Positions 1 through 12,724 of a stretch of DNA of 64,000 nt are shown in pieces. The DNA comes from Varanus komodoensis (Eukaryota; Chordata; Lepidosauria; Squamata; Varanidae), in assembly GCF_004798865.1 (NCBI RefSeq), contig NW_025336010.1, positions 634,211 through 698,210 on the forward strand. The letters run 5' to 3'. The stretch's first letter is position 1, and every line of letters begins with the position of its first letter. The notes below the pieces were generated by a model. It worked only from the letters and a program-made list of their open reading frames with translations. It did no database searches and was not told the DNA's origin. Both the position numbers and the translations under genes were made by a program.

Positions 1-976
1 GAGAGAATTCGTGATGAGTGGTATCAGAGCAGACGCATAAAAGAATGTGTTTGTCCATGGGATCATTAGAGCGTCCCCTCTCAAACCCGGACTGATGCCC
101 ACTCGGGAGAAATAGGCATCACAGACCGTATTTGTGTGAGTGGTGAAGAGGTCTATGTCCGGAGGGCCCCAGGTCTGAAAAAGGAGGGCCCCAGGCCTGA
201 CGATCCAACTCCCATTCGTGGGTCGTTGACATCAGCCTGCTGAGGACATCCACCTCCATGTTGTCAGTGCCAGCGAGGTGAACGGTGAGGAGGGTGATTT
301 CCCTCAGAATGCACCAGTCCCAAAGTCTCAACGGTAGATGAGCCAGGGAAACAGACTTTGTTTCGCCCTGTTTGTTGATATAAAACACAGTCACAATGTT
401 GTTGGAGGCTACTTGAATAACTTGGCCCCAAAGAGTATTCTTGAATGAGTGAAGGGCTTTGAAGACTGCCAGCAGCTCTAGATAATTGATGTGTTTGGCA
501 GCCTCATGATAGTCCCAAGTGCCTTGAGTGCAAAGGCCAGCACATAGAGCTCCTCAACCGGTGAGGGAGGCATCGGTGAACAAAGTCCGTGCTGGATGAA
601 CTGGGCAGAATGAGATGCCAACAGACAGATAGCTTTGTATAGTCCACCATGACAGGGTCTGGAGAACAGAGGCCGGGAGATGAAGAAGTTGGTGAGGTGA
701 ATCTCGTTGAGGTTGGAAGAGGCTGTTGAACCAGAGTGGGAGGGGCCTCATCTGTAATCTGGCACATGGTACCACAGAGACCATGGAAACCATGTGTCCG
801 AGGAGCTTCTGTACCGACAGTGCTGGAACAGTTCTGTCCATGTGGATTTGCCGAATGGATGCACGAAGCTTCTCTTGTCATCCTTGAGGAAGGAAGGCTC
901 TCGCAATCGTAGGATCAAGACGGACTCCGATGAAATCGTTGATCTGTGAAGGAACAAGGCACGATTGTTCATAATT

Positions 977-3116
977 GTTGTTGTTAGTTGCGAAGTCGTG
1001 TCTGGCCCATCGCGACCCCATGGACAACATTCCTCCAGGCCTTCCTGTCCTCCACCATCCCCTGGAATCCACTTAAGCTCACACCAACTGCTTTAGTGAC
1101 TCCATCCAGCCACCTCATCCTCCGACATCCCCTTCTTCTTTTGCCATCTATTGTTCCCAGCATTTGGCTCTTCCCCAGGGAGTCCTTCCTTCTCATTAGG
1201 TGGCCAAAGTATTTGAGTTTCATCTTCAGTATCTGACCTTCTAAAGGGCAGTCAGGGTTGATCTCCTCTAGGACTGACCGGTTTGATCGCCTTGCGGTCC
1301 AAGGGACTCGCAGGAGTCTCCTCCAGCACCACAATTCAAAGGCTCCAATCCTTTGGCGCTCAGCTTTCCTTATGGTCCAGCTTTCACAGCCATACATTGC
1401 AACTGGGAAAACCATAGCCTTGACTATATGCACTCATCTAGCACCGCCTTTCTCATGATGTGCTCTGCATATAAGTTAAATAGGCAGGGCGACAGTATAC
1501 AGCCTTGCCAAACTCCTTTCTCAATTTTGAACCAATCAGTGGTTCTGTGTCCAGTTCTCACTGTTGCTTCTTGACCCACATACAGGTTTCTCAAGAGACA
1601 AATAAGAAGGTCTGGTACTCCCATCTCTTTAAGAACTTGCCACAATTTGTTGTGATCCACACAATCGAAGGCTTTAGCATAGTCAATGAAACAGAAGTAC
1701 ATGTTTTTCTAGAACTCCCTAGCTTTCTCCATGATCCAGAGTATGTTGGCAATTTGATCTCTTCTTCCTCTGCCTCTTCGAAATCCTGCCTGTACTTCTG
1801 TTAGTTCTTGGTCCACATACTGCTGGAGCCGAGCTTGTAGGATTTTGAGCATCACTTTGCTAGCATGTGAAATGCGTGCAATGGTGCGGTAGTTTGAACA
1901 TTCTTTGGCATTTCTCTTCTTTGGGATCGGAATGTAAACTGACCTTTTCCAACCCTGTGCTCACTGTTGAGTTTTCCAAATTTGCTGCCATATTGAGTGT
2001 AGCACTTTTACTGCATTGTCTTTTAGGATTTTGAATAGCTCAGCTGGAATACTGTCACCTCCTCTAGCTATTTTGCTGCTCAGACTTCCTAAGGCCTGTT
2101 TCACTTCACATTCCATGATGTCTGGCTCGAGGTCACTGACCACCCCATCATGCTTATCAGGAACGTCAAGCTCTTTCTTGTATAATTCTTCTGTATAATC
2201 TTGCCATCAGTTCTTAATCTCTTCTGCCTCTGTTAAGTCCCTGCCATTTTGGTCCTTTATCATGCCCATTTTTGCATAAAATGTTTCCTTCGTATCTCCA
2301 GTTCCTACTTTAGCATTCCAATCCCCCATGATTATAAGGACATCATGTTTTGGTGTTAATTCTAGAAGGTGTTGTAGGCCTTCATAGAACTGGTCAACTT
2401 CAGCCTCTTCAGCACCAGTGGTTGGGGCATAGACTTGGACTATTGTGATGTTGAATGGTTTTCCTTGGATTCGAACTGAGATCATTCTGTCATTTTGGAG
2501 ATTGTATGCCAGTACTGCTTTTCCTACTCTTTTATTGACTATAAAGGCTACTCCATTTCTTCGGAGGGATTCTTGCCCGCAGTAGTATACCTGATGGTCA
2601 TCTGAATTAAATTCACCCATTCCTGTCCATTTTAGTTCACTGATTCCTAAGATGTCGATATTCAATCTTGTCATCTCTTGTTTGATCATATCCAGCTTGC
2701 CTTGATTCATGGATCTTATGTTCCAGGTTCCTATGGAGTATAGATCTTTACAGCATCAGACTTTCCTTTCACCACCAGGAAACTGAGTGTCCTTTCGGCT
2801 GTGACCCAGCTGCTTCATTCTTTCTGGTGTTGCTAGTACTAGCCCTCTGCTCTTCCCCAGTAGCATACTGGGGACCTTCCGACCTGAGGGGCTCATCTTC
2901 TGACGACCTATCTCTTTGCCCTTTAGAACTGTCCATGGGGTTTTCATGGCAAAAATACTGGAGTGGGTTGCCATTTCCTTCTCCAGTGGATCACGTTTTG
3001 TCAGCGGTCTCTGCTATGACCTGTCCGTCTTGGGTGGCCCTGCACTGCATAGCTCATAGCTTCATTGAGCTACGCAAGCCCCTTCGCCACGACAAGGCAG
3101 TGATCCATGAAGGAGC
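977..3116 (-). mobile_element. BovB (RTE clade) LINE, internally deleted
   Basis: The minus strand encodes an AP-endonuclease (ISELKWTG, VYAPTTGAE, GDWNAKVG motifs near 2640-2300) and reverse transcriptase pieces (FIDYAKAFDCVDHNKLW near 1700-1640), then a C-terminal piece (about 1433-984). The 3' end is a short AAC repeat (plus-strand gttgttgtt at 977-985). The insertion is flanked by a perfect 8-bp target duplication, tcataatt, at 969-976 and 3117-3124. The 5' end matches the start of the other BovB at 29502. About 700 bp between endonuclease and RT are missing: the frame runs straight from the GDWNAKVG region into the ETFYAKMGMIKD region near 2300. It is inactive, with several frame breaks, and lies inside the DIRS fossil, so it is younger than that element. 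Confidence 0.93.
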
Positions 3117-3699
3117 TCATAATTAATACACAGTCCCAAATCATCCAAGAGGGTGCATGTAGTCTGAATCGATGATTGAAGGCCTTCTCTAGATGACGAG
3201 ACGATCAATCAGTCCTCCTGGTAAGGGTATACTTGAATTTCCTGGAGCCGGAGATGCGGACACACCGGGACCATGCATTTAGTAAAGACCTGTGGAGCAG
3301 TAGCCAGTCCAAATGGTAAAACATTGTGTTCAAACAGGTCGGAACAGACCGTAAACCAAAGAAGACGCCTGTGAGACGGGTGGATGCTAGTATTGAAATA
3401 AGCATCCTTCAAGTCCAAAGAAGCGAACCAATCCTCTCTCCTGAGCAACGGAAGAATGTTTTGAAGGGTGGTCATCCGAAATTTCTTAGTTGATGCCACG
3501 TAAGTCCAATATTGGATGAAGACCACCGTCACATTTCAGAACTGTGAAATACCTCGAGTAGAAACTGTGTAACCCCTTGGAGTGTGAGAGTTGTTGGATT
3601 GCTCCATTACGAAGAAGCTGCTGAACTTCATCTTTGAGAACCGATGACAGAGACGTATATCGGATCAGTCCCAATGGGGGTACAGTATCAAACTCTAAC

Positions 3700-6600
3700 C
3701 GGATATTAGTTGGGAGACTCACTTGGCGGTGACAGCCAGGTCACATCGCTTCCTAGAAGCTATAGAGGGAGGGTTTTTCACACAGAGGGTCCGAGAGGTG
3801 ACGAGGGGGGAAAACATCCTTGACTTGGTCTTGACCAATAGAGAGGAGCTGATAGATGAAGTTCAGATTAGGGGAGCTCTGGATGCGAGTGATCACTCCA
3901 TCCTTTGCTTTGAGATCAGAGGACTGCGGACGTGCAGCAGGTCGAGCACTAGAAGCTGGGACTTCAAGAGGGCCAACTGAAGGCCAGACTGGGGAAAGTC
4001 TTCTGGGATAGGTTACTGGAAGGTAAGCGAGTTGAGGAGGGGTGGATGGCACTTAAAAGGGAGGTTTTGGAGGCGCAAGCTGTGACGATACCTCTAGTTA
4101 GTAAGGTGGGGAGGCGGAGGAGAGCGCCGTCATGGATGCGAAAGGAGGTGGTTAGAGGGATTAGACGAAAGAGGAACCTCCATAGGAAATGGGTACTGGG
4201 GCAAATAGACAAAAGGATATACTGGGAGCAGGAGGCCCGTTGCAGAAGAATTCTTCGCAAGGCTAAGGCTGATTACGAGCTGAGACTTGCCAAGAATACT
4301 TGCCATGACTTACCAAGTCCTGGAGAATGACTGCCTGGCGACGGTGACACACACGCTGGTAACTTCCTGATTAGATTTCTGTAATGCGTTCTACGTGGGG
4401 CTACCCCTGAAGATGGTCCGGATACTTCAATTGGTGCAGAATAGAGCTGCCAGGTTGCCAACGTGGACTGGGCGTTGTTCTCATATAACCCCAGTTCTCT
4501 GTCAGCTCCACTGGCTCCCGATTGAGGTCCGGGCCCAATTCAAGGTGTTGGTTATGACCTATAAAGCCCTCAACGGCTTGGGACCTGGATATCTAAAGGA
4601 ACGCTAGAGCCCATATATGCCCTCCCACCCCTTGAGATAAGCAACGGATGCCCTTCTCCGGGAACCCTCTGTGAATGATATTAGGAGGGTGAGTACCAGG
4701 AGGAGGGCTTTCTCTGTGGTGGCTCCCCATCTATCGAATGCGCTCCCCAGAGAGGTCCGCCTGGCGCCGTTGTTATTTGTTTTTCGGCGCCAGGCTAAGA
4801 CCTTTTTATTTAAAACTTATTTTAATTGTTAAATTATTGAATTAATTAGGATTTTAAAATTTTTAGCCGAGAATGCACCGGGGGTTTTAAATGATTTTTT
4901 TTAATTGTTATATTATCATTATGTATGTATGTATTTATGTATTCTTTGTGAGCCGCCCTGAGGCTTTGTTGCGATGGGGGCAGCATAGAAATGTTTTAAA
5001 TAAATAAATAAATAAAATAAGAATATCAAGAGCAACAAAAAGGGCTTCTTTCAGCATGTAAATAGGAAGAGGAAGGGGAGACAAGTGGTGGGACCACTAA
5101 ATAAGGAGGAAGGAGATCCAGTGACTGATATGAGGGAACAGGCACAGATGCTAAATGACTATTTTGCCTCTGTGTTCTCCCCAAAGCAGGACGGGGGATA
5201 TTCGCATATGAGATTAGATGAGGCTGGGGACTTAGGGGCACAGATTAGAGTCACCCCCCCTTGACGTCGAGGGGCTCCTCAGGGCATTGGACATTACAAA
5301 GACGCCAGGCCCTGACGGGTTACAACCGAGAGTACTTAGAGAGTTGGCAGGGGTTCTCTCATGCCCTCTGGCCTCCATTTTTGAGGCCTTGTGGAGAATA
5401 CGTGAAGTTCCAGAAGACTGGAAGGTGGCATCAGTGGTCCCAATTTTCAAAAAGGGTAGTAGAAGGGACATGGGGAATTATAGACCGGTTAGCCTTACGT
5501 CCATTGTAGGAAAAACAATGGAAAGGCTCATAATAGAGAGAGATCTAGTGATGCTAGACAGGGAAGAGAGGCTGACAGCCACACAACACGGCTTCCGCAA
5601 AAACAGGTCCTGCCAGACAAACCTTGTGGAATTCTATGACAAGGTTTCAAGATGGCTAGATGGAGGGGATGCAGTGGATGTGGTATACCTGGATTTCAGC
5701 AAGGCCTTTGACAAAGTGCCCCATGATATCCTGGTGGAGAAACTGAGGATTTTGGGATACACCAAAGCACTGTCCGGCAGATTAGGGCATGGTTGACCGG
5801 CCAAAAAGCAGAAGGTAACCATTAGTGGGGAATCATCAGGATGGCGGCCAGTGGCAAGCAGTGTCCCCCAGGGCTCTGTCCTGGGGCTGATCCTGTTTAA
5901 TCTTTTCATTAATGACATGGAAGAAGGGGTGAACAGTCTGCTGTTCAAATTCGCAGACGACACTAAAACTGGAGCAGTGGCCACAACTGAGGAGCAGATA
6001 CTCCAGATCCAGAAGGATCTGGACAGACTATGGAAGTGGGCAGGAGACAACAGGATGGCGTTCAATGTGGATAAGTGCAAGGTCCTGCACTTGGGGCATA
6101 GGAATAGGTGTCATAAGTACAGGTTAGGGGACAAATGGCTGGAGAGCAGCACTTGTGAAAGGGACCTCGGGGTACTGGTCGACTGCAGGCTAAACATGAG
6201 TCAGCAGAGTGATGCGGTGGTCAAGAGGGCGAACGCCACCCTTGCTTGCATAGCCAGAAGTGTGGCTTTTAGATCAAGAGAGGTATTACTACCACTCTAT
6301 ATGACTCTGGCGCGCCCGCAACTGGAGTATTGTGCTCAGTTTTGGGCCCCGGATTACAGAAAGGATACAGCCAGGTTAGAGTCAGTGCAGCGTAGGGCCA
6401 CAAGGTTGGTGGCCGGTTTGCAGGGGATGCCGTATGAGGCGAACTGGGTCTCTTCAGCCTGGAGAAGAGGAGACTCAGAGGGGATCTGTTGGCCACATAC
6501 AGGTATGTGAGGGGCTGTCACATGGAGATGGGTAGAGACCTGTTCTCCCCTGCAAAGGAAGGCAGGACACGCTCCAATGGAGCAAAGCTCAGGGAGCCAA

Positions 6601-6828
6601 AGTTCCATTTGGATGCCAGGAAGCACTTCCTGACAGTTAGGACCCCAAGGGTATGGAATGGGCTTCCATGGGAGGTGGTTGAAGACCCGTCGGTGAGGGT
6701 GTTCAAGGATAGGCTGGACGTCCACATGGTGGGCATGTCTTGAGCGGAGCTGGCTGGTGCTGGAGGTCAGACTAGATGGCCCGTGAGGCCCCTTCTGACT
6801 CGCTCTGTTTCTATGTTTCTGTGTTTCC
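3700..6828 (+). mobile_element. CR1 LINE (copy A), 5'-truncated, with nested L2
   Basis: The copy begins inside the endonuclease domain (DISWET-like region at 3703 onwards, then the ILDLVLTNREELI stretch). It continues through a reverse transcriptase with TPGPDGLQPRVL (5300-5335), VYLDFSKAFDKVPHD (5680-5730) and the catalytic FADD box (about 5949-5960), and ends in the CR1 3' tail with tctatgtttctgtgtttc just before 6828. Several frame breaks are present. It interrupts the DIRS fossil between its gag-like and RT parts and is itself interrupted by an L2 at 4299-5018. CR1 copies are commonly 5'-truncated and lack clear target duplications, as here. Confidence 0.93.
4299..5018 (+). mobile_element. 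L2 LINE 3' end inserted in CR1 copy A
   Basis: The translated 5' part carries the L2 C-terminal signature (LQLVQNRAAR, LHWLPIEVRAQFKVL, YKALNGLGP at about 4425-4580). An AT-rich 3' UTR and an (aaat)n tail ending at 5018 follow. The CR1 reading resumes at 5019, and the heptamer aagaata is found on both sides (4292-4298 and 5019-5025), consistent with a short target duplication. This dates the L2 insertion after the CR1. Confidence 0.88.
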
Positions 6829-7709
6829 ATAATGTCCATATGGTGCACAGTCGTCCCATGGTTCACGATGGGCAGATCCATGTGGCTCTTGCATCCATTC
6901 TCCAGAGGGATGGCTAGAGGCACGCTGCTGATATCACACCTGCTGAGGTGGCGCCCTCAGGAAAGCCTCAGGTGAGCTGCAGTGTAGGCAAGCATGCCAT
7001 CGGAGGAGCCATCTGTGGACAGTGCCGGATCTCTGTCAGAAATCGATCCCAACATGGCTGCCTCCTGGTGTTCTGGCAAGGACAAGATGAAAGGCACGAC
7101 CCATCACAGGGACCCTGGTGGGGTCACCTGCATTGCCAGTTGGAGAGCTGGTCCGGTTGGTGTCAGTACTGAAGCAGCCGCTGGGACCGACGGAGCAGAC
7201 GAACCTGAATCACGGTGTCGAGACTGATCGACTTTCTTGGTTTTGTGAGCCGTCTTGTCTGCCTTGTCCTCCTTAGGCTCCTTAAGGCCCGAGGACTTGT
7301 CGAATCCCCTGTGCTTCCTCTTCTCCTTTTGTTTGTGAGATTTAGAGGAGCGCTTGCCCTCCGTCAGAGTAGCACCATCAGACGATGGGCGGGGCGGAGG
7401 GGCAGCTGAAGAGCAGGGCTGCACAGCGGAATGGGCCGCCAGTTGGTCAGACTGAAGCAGGGCCTGGTCCCAGGGGAGTTTGCGCAGGAAGTTCTCTTGG
7501 TTTTTCCGCGCCTGCTTGGTAAAGGCCTGGCAATGGCTGCATTTATCAGTCCTGTGCCCTTCTCTGAGACAAAGAAGGAACAGGTCGTGTGGACCAGTAG
7601 GAGACATCTTAGATCCGCACTGAGAGCACTTGCGGAAAGCCACATGCTGAGCCATCGAGAATGAGAAAAGAGAAGATAGCGAAGCCGAGAAATGTAAGAA
7701 GAGAATTTT

Positions 7710-7724
7710 GGGGGGGGGGGGGGG
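7710..7724. repeat. Uninterrupted run of 15 G
   Basis: A pure G tract of 15 bases, followed after two A by six more G, lies between the DIRS gag-like segment and its terminal repeats. It could fold as a G-quadruplex and is prone to length error in sequencing. Confidence 0.9.
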
Positions 7725-7875
7725 AAGGGGGGATGTGAAGAAAAACTTCTAACAGGGAGGGATGAGTAACTTAGAAATCTTAACGAGAAAGCTAAAAGAA
7801 CGACGTTTAAGGGAGAACAGGATACACAATATAGCTACGAACGGAGAGGCGAAAGGCTCGAGGTACAGCAAATGG

Positions 7876-8034
7876 TCGGTCTTCAGTAGACTGAGCAAAT
7901 GGCGGGCACTCCGCCTTCTTATACTGAGGGGGGGAGGGGTGCGGAGTTCCCGCCAAACCATTAAGCTTTTAAATCTTCCCGGCTACAGGCACTGTGCAGG
8001 CGCAGCACCCATTTGTGTGATGCACAAAGGCCAC
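7876..8034. repeat. Terminal-region direct repeat, left copy (DIRS fossil)
   Basis: This 159-base stretch recurs in the same orientation at 8276-8434 with modest divergence. It contains the shared ggctacaggcactgtgcagg core. Its right end (8011-8032) is roughly the inverse of 8080-8102, so a hairpin-like inverted repeat lies just to its right. Such mixed direct and inverted arrangement fits DIRS ends. Confidence 0.85.
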
Positions 8035-8275
8035 AGCAAAGAAAGGCAAGTTGCTCACCTGTAACTGTTGTTCTTCAAATGGCCATCTGTGCATTCACAC
8101 AACCCACCCGCCAGCCCCACTCGGTGTCGGTGACTGGGTTTCTACGGTACCGTGTTCCGCTTGGTTATGGATCTGTAGGGTGTATCTTCATGTACATAGA
8201 TACTTACCTGGTGTGTCTTACACACACTTTTAACACTTGATGTGTAGTGCTCTTCGTTTTCGCTTGGGAGTGAAC

Positions 8276-8434
8276 AGTCAGTCTTCAGTAGACTGAAGAA
8301 ATGGCAGGCACTCCGCCTTCTTATACTGTGGGGGGGGGTGCGGAGTTCCCACCGAAACTGTTCAGCTTTCAAATCTTCCCGGCTACAGGCACTGTGCAGG
8401 CGCAGCACCCATTTGTGTGATGCACAGAGGCCAC
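8276..8434. repeat. Terminal-region direct repeat, right copy (DIRS fossil)
   Basis: Partner of 7876-8034, same length and orientation. It marks the outer (5', minus-strand) limit that I assign to the DIRS fossil. Confidence 0.85.
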
Positions 8435-9948
8435 GGTGAAGAACCTTTCCAGAGAGCACATCATTGTTGTGCTGAGCGGCAACTTATTTCAACATTCCTT
8501 GGCACTTCCAGACTTCCAGTCCAAAAACAGCACAGCTATTCTGGCTTTTCCTCATCGAGAGATTTGTAGGAAAGAAAAAGATGGATCAGCAGGAAGCCCT
8601 GGGTGGCTTACCAAGAGGATGTCTTCCGCAGCCAGCTCTCTCCCCCAGCATCAGGGAACAGATATTCCTAACTACACGTACCCTTGGCATGAGCAGACCA
8701 GGAGGCCTGGAAGGGTCTGCAGGGCTGTGGCTCGGACCCTGGGGCCACCACGCTTGGGCTCTGCCTGCCATGACTCTGGAGAACCACATGGCCAGGATAC
8801 TGCGGGGTCATTAACCAGTGCAGTGTGGCTTAAAGCAAACTGTGGCCTTCTTCAAATGTGAAAAGGGCCAGGGAGTCATGAGAGTGCTGCCACCCTTTGC
8901 ACGAACTCCTGTGGACAGACCCCCAGAATGCAAAGTGGGGGGCGGCCAACTCCTCTCCTGCCCCAACTGTCCCATGGGCACTGCTGGGACTGGGGGACTG
9001 ACAGCCACTGCAAGGAAGAGGCCACGCCAGATGGGAGGCATAGCAGTGAGGAGTGAAAGGATGTGTGGCAGGCAGGCAGAGCACTGGGAGGTTTGTGGAC
9101 CAGACGGAGGCTCAGCTAAGGAGAAGCAGGAAGCATTGCAGAAAAAGATCCTTGATGCATGCTTCCTCCCACAGCCACCTCTTTCCTCTAATATATCTTG
9201 CAATCCACTGAATGTTCCGATTACATGGAGTTACAGCAGAATCTGCAATTCTAGAATTAGAATTTTAGGCAAGCCTTAATCTAAAATGTACAAGACAGGT
9301 GCTATTTTTAGGAAGGCGAAAACTGTTTGCAGAATCTTTGAATACATGTGTATGAACATCTAGTTTGGCAGCAGTGATTGCACAGATCTGGTTTACTTGA
9401 TTTTGATCTAGGAACACAAATGTTCGAATCTACAAACCACTGCAGACAATGACTGACAGCATCAGAGAAGAATCCCAGTGAAGGGCCCTCATCTTCAGAA
9501 GCATTTCTCCACCCAGAAGCAAGAAAAGGGAGGGACTTGCCTACATGTGCCTGGAAGCACACAAGAGAGACAGGTGGTTCTCTTCAAACGCACATGCAGC
9601 AAGGTGGGGAAGGGACGCCCCACCCTCCCCACAGCCTGAACTCGGGTAAGGAGGGTTCTAGACTTCTGCAAGAGGCAGAGAAGAGCTTCCCTGGTGCTGA
9701 ACGGGGAACTACTGCCTGGGAAGTGCTCAGTGCTCACCCCACCTTCCCCAAGTCTCAGCAGCCTGTGGTGTGTGACTGGAGGAGAGCGTGGGGCACACCA
9801 GGGGAGGTGACCAGGGCTCGGCAAAATGACCCCGCTGCTCTTGAGATGGTTGACAGTCTCTCTCCAGCCTTCAGGAGATTTATCCACTAAGGCAGCGGCT
9901 CAGAAGGCACAGCGAGAGCCACTGGGATGGATCCGTCCGTCCATCCGT

Positions 9949-9979
9949 CTCCTCCTCCTCCTCCTCCTCCTCCTCCTCC
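9949..9979. repeat. (CCT)n microsatellite
   Basis: About ten tandem cct units, directly preceded by a short (ccgt)n-like stretch. Confidence 0.95.
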
Positions 9980-10667
9980 ACAGTGGCATGGCACAACCAC
10001 CCAGATCTCCCAAGTCCCACCCCGACTCTCGAGCTGTTGTGCCCCATGAGCTGCACAGGGGGCGGGTGAGCGGGCAAAGCCCTGTGGGCTGCCACATGCC
10101 CTAAAAAGGCAGCAGGCGTTTCACTGCTTCCCCGGCCTGCAGCCACAGCACTCCACCCCAAAACTCACGCGCCCCTTCCAAGAGGCTGCTGCGACGCTGC
10201 CCTGCAGCACAGGGCGTGTTCTGCCGAGCCCATGATGCTGGCCACCGGTGCCACACCGCCACCTCCTGGCATCCCATTTTGAAGCTACCTAAACTGCTGG
10301 CCAGCAGGCGTGTGCCCAGCCTCTCTGGAACCCGGTTCAGCCACCCACCGGACTTCTCTCTCTGTGGACGCGAGCCAAGCCTGGAAGGAAGCCTGGAGCG
10401 CCTGCCGAACCTCGGCTGGGCAACCAGCGCCTCCCTCCCATGGCCACCGGCCTCCTTCCCCATTTGATGCTCGTGGAAGAACGCTGCCGCCGGCACAGCG
10501 TGCGGGACTGGACTCTGGCGAGCACCCCACGGACCCCGGGCATCCGAGCCAGGACTGAGGATTCTGGGCTGCTGCAAGGCAAGTTGGAGTCCAGGGAGCC
10601 GAAACCAGGGGATGCCATGGATTCTCGGCCCAAAGCGGGCTCCTCACACATCCCTCGCCGCCACTGA

Positions 10668-10785
10668 GTCATGGAGCAGTAGGGCTGAAAGAGCCGTGAA
10701 GGCCACTGGGTCCGACCCACCGCTGCTGCAGGCCGCGGGCTACACCATCCCACCCAGAGGGCTGCCCAGCCTCGTTCGGAGCGTC
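10668..10785 (-). mobile_element. Possible CR1-type 3' tail scrap
   Basis: The plus strand here shares the phrases ggccactgggtcc, the gctgctgcagg-like segment and accatcccaccca with the better-preserved tails at 62081-62256, 52326-52570 and 63355-63612. No coding part remains, so the call rests on this internal similarity only. Confidence 0.5.
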
Positions 10786-12724
10786 TTGTCAACCCACTGG
10801 CTTCCCCCCAATTTTTTTGGTGCACCTAAGGTGCCAGCACAGAGATGGGAGGGGTAGCATACAGTAGGTCAAGGACCACGGCCACAGTGGAAGACCACAG
10901 CGCGATTTCTGCCATCTTCCAGAGATGTGCCAAGTATCAGAATGCCGCACAGCAGTCAAGTGGGGATAAACCGGGGGGAGGAGGGGCATGGGGGTTAAAA
11001 TGCACTTTCCTGAATTCGGGATGGTACAGGAGATGACACGCCTTCACACAATCCCCTCGCTTTCCAGTTCCTCTAACAACTCCCGAAGCCTATGCCACTG
11101 TGGTGGGAGCGACCCTTTCCGCGCCGCCGCCCCTCTGCAGCGGCTGCCATTCCGTGCCGCAAGGAGCCTTGCAGGCACAGAGCTGCCCCCCGCCCCCCAG
11201 GGGCACTCTGGAGGCCTCGGGCTGTGCTCCCTGTGACTTCCAGCGCACCATGCTGCCCCCGGGGGAGGCCAGCACCTCCACAGAGCACCGGCTTGGGAGG
11301 CCCGCAGCAGAGTCACTCCCATCTGCAGACGCCCTGCAGCAGGCAACGGTCGCCCTTGCTTCCAAGGCCTGGGGTGGGTCACCCCGGCACGGACGGCCAC
11401 ACCCCTCCCAGGACATGCATTCTCCAGTTGTCAGCGCGGCTGCAGAGGGGTGCCACGTGGGGAGGAGCCTGGTGCGATTCCTTTGACTGGGGCAGAAATG
11501 CCTCTGGCATCCTATTCAGCATTAGGTTCAGGCCCACTGAGGCTCAGCGAAGATCTGTCCCCAGACGACCTTCAGCCTTCCTGCGTTGTGCCTCCGGGGG
11601 AGACATGGTCCCTCGTCTTCTCCAAAGGTCTCTGACCACAGACCACCACCTGGGAGCCCAGCCAGCATCGCAGGGAACCCAAACTGGAAAGCAGAGAAGC
11701 AGGGATGTGTGCCAAGGTTCATTCCCGAGCACCTCTCCCTGCCCACCTTTATACTAAGATATTCACCACCACATTCCTAGAACAGGCCATTACAACATGT
11801 CTGCTTAACGCAAGGCTGAAAATCATTGCACACATCTGGATTTGCAGTTCTGTGCTCAACAGAAGGCTGGGCAATGAAAACACGAGGACAGTGTGCCTTC
11901 ACTCAAGGGCCATCTCTCCAGCTGTGCCTGCCTCGGGCTCCTCTGCTCAGGGTATCACCCTCAGTCAAGGAAATTGGCAGGTGCAGTTTGAAAACCAGGC
12001 AGATTTGGTTTTTAAAAGTGAGTTATAAGAAAGGGAACAGTGGGTGACAGACGGAAATCCAGGAGAAAAGCCATGATCGCATAGACAAAGTGGGACAGTC
12101 TTCAGAGCATGCCTGAAGCAATATGGGGGCCCCCTGGCCAATCTCCCAGGGGAGTGAGCTTCGGAGTCATGGCCCAGCTCTGGTCTTGGCAGATGCATGG
12201 AGCTGCAGGGCTCCCACAACCAACTTTCCAACATGGGTGGGGCAACATTTGTTCTGAGTGCATTTCCTGCCCAGCGAGCATTTCCTGAACCAACATCCAG
12301 TCTGAGCAACAGTTCTCTCTTGCTATTCCCTCCTCTCCAGGTTTTCCAATGCCATTCTTTAACCAGGAAATACTGACAAAATGCATATTACAGCAGAGTG
12401 CACACAAAAACGTGTTAATAAAAATATATACAAAGATGAAGAAATATTGAAGAAAATTGCATACAACATGTATGCATTAGGAGAAATGCCCAAACTGAAT
12501 CTGAATTTTCATGCACACTTTTTATTAAAACTGTTTTTAACAGCTTAAAACCAATATGCAAACAGGTCAAAGCCAATTTAAGAGCAGGAAAATGAAACAC
12601 TGGCACTCACAGATTTGTCTAGATTTGTTAGAAGCCTTAAAAATTTTAAGACCTGGTTCACCTCACGAGGATGGGAAAAGTTCCTTCAGAAATGCTCTGG
12701 CGAGCTTTGTCCAGAAGACTTTTA

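Larger units (their letters stand above)
1..8434 (-). mobile_element. DIRS-type (tyrosine-recombinase) retroelement fossil, interrupted by two LINEs
   Basis: Read on the minus strand, the order is terminal repeats (about 7876-8434), a gag-like segment (7104-7655) with paired Cys motifs followed by a basic Lys/Ser-rich tail, a reverse transcriptase segment (about 3205-3700) with the LKDAYF and LPFGLATAP signatures typical of DIRS, and an RNase H-like segment (about 119-394) ending near a DVLSRL box. Methyltransferase and tyrosine recombinase parts would lie left of base 1. The element is a broken fossil: it holds two large insertions (BovB at 977-3116, CR1 at 3700-6828) and several smaller breaks. 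It lies in BCR intron 1, in the sense orientation of BCR. Family assignment rests on motif recognition; the exact outer boundary is uncertain. Confidence 0.75.
8435..12724. other. BCR intron 1 sequence without recognised genes
   Basis: Mixed-composition sequence, GC-rich between about 9500 and 11700. Open frames here overlap on both strands, carry no recognisable domain and look like GC-driven shadows. A (CCT)n run (9949-9979) and a possible CR1-type tail scrap (10668-10785) are the only features noted. No BCR exon 2 signature (for example the MRKWVLSGIL region of the human DH domain start) was found. Confidence 0.7.

Noticed and set aside
11092-11757. 221-codon plus-strand open frame
   Set aside because: Pro/Arg-rich frame in GC-rich intron with overlapping frames on both strands, no domain and no clear splice context.
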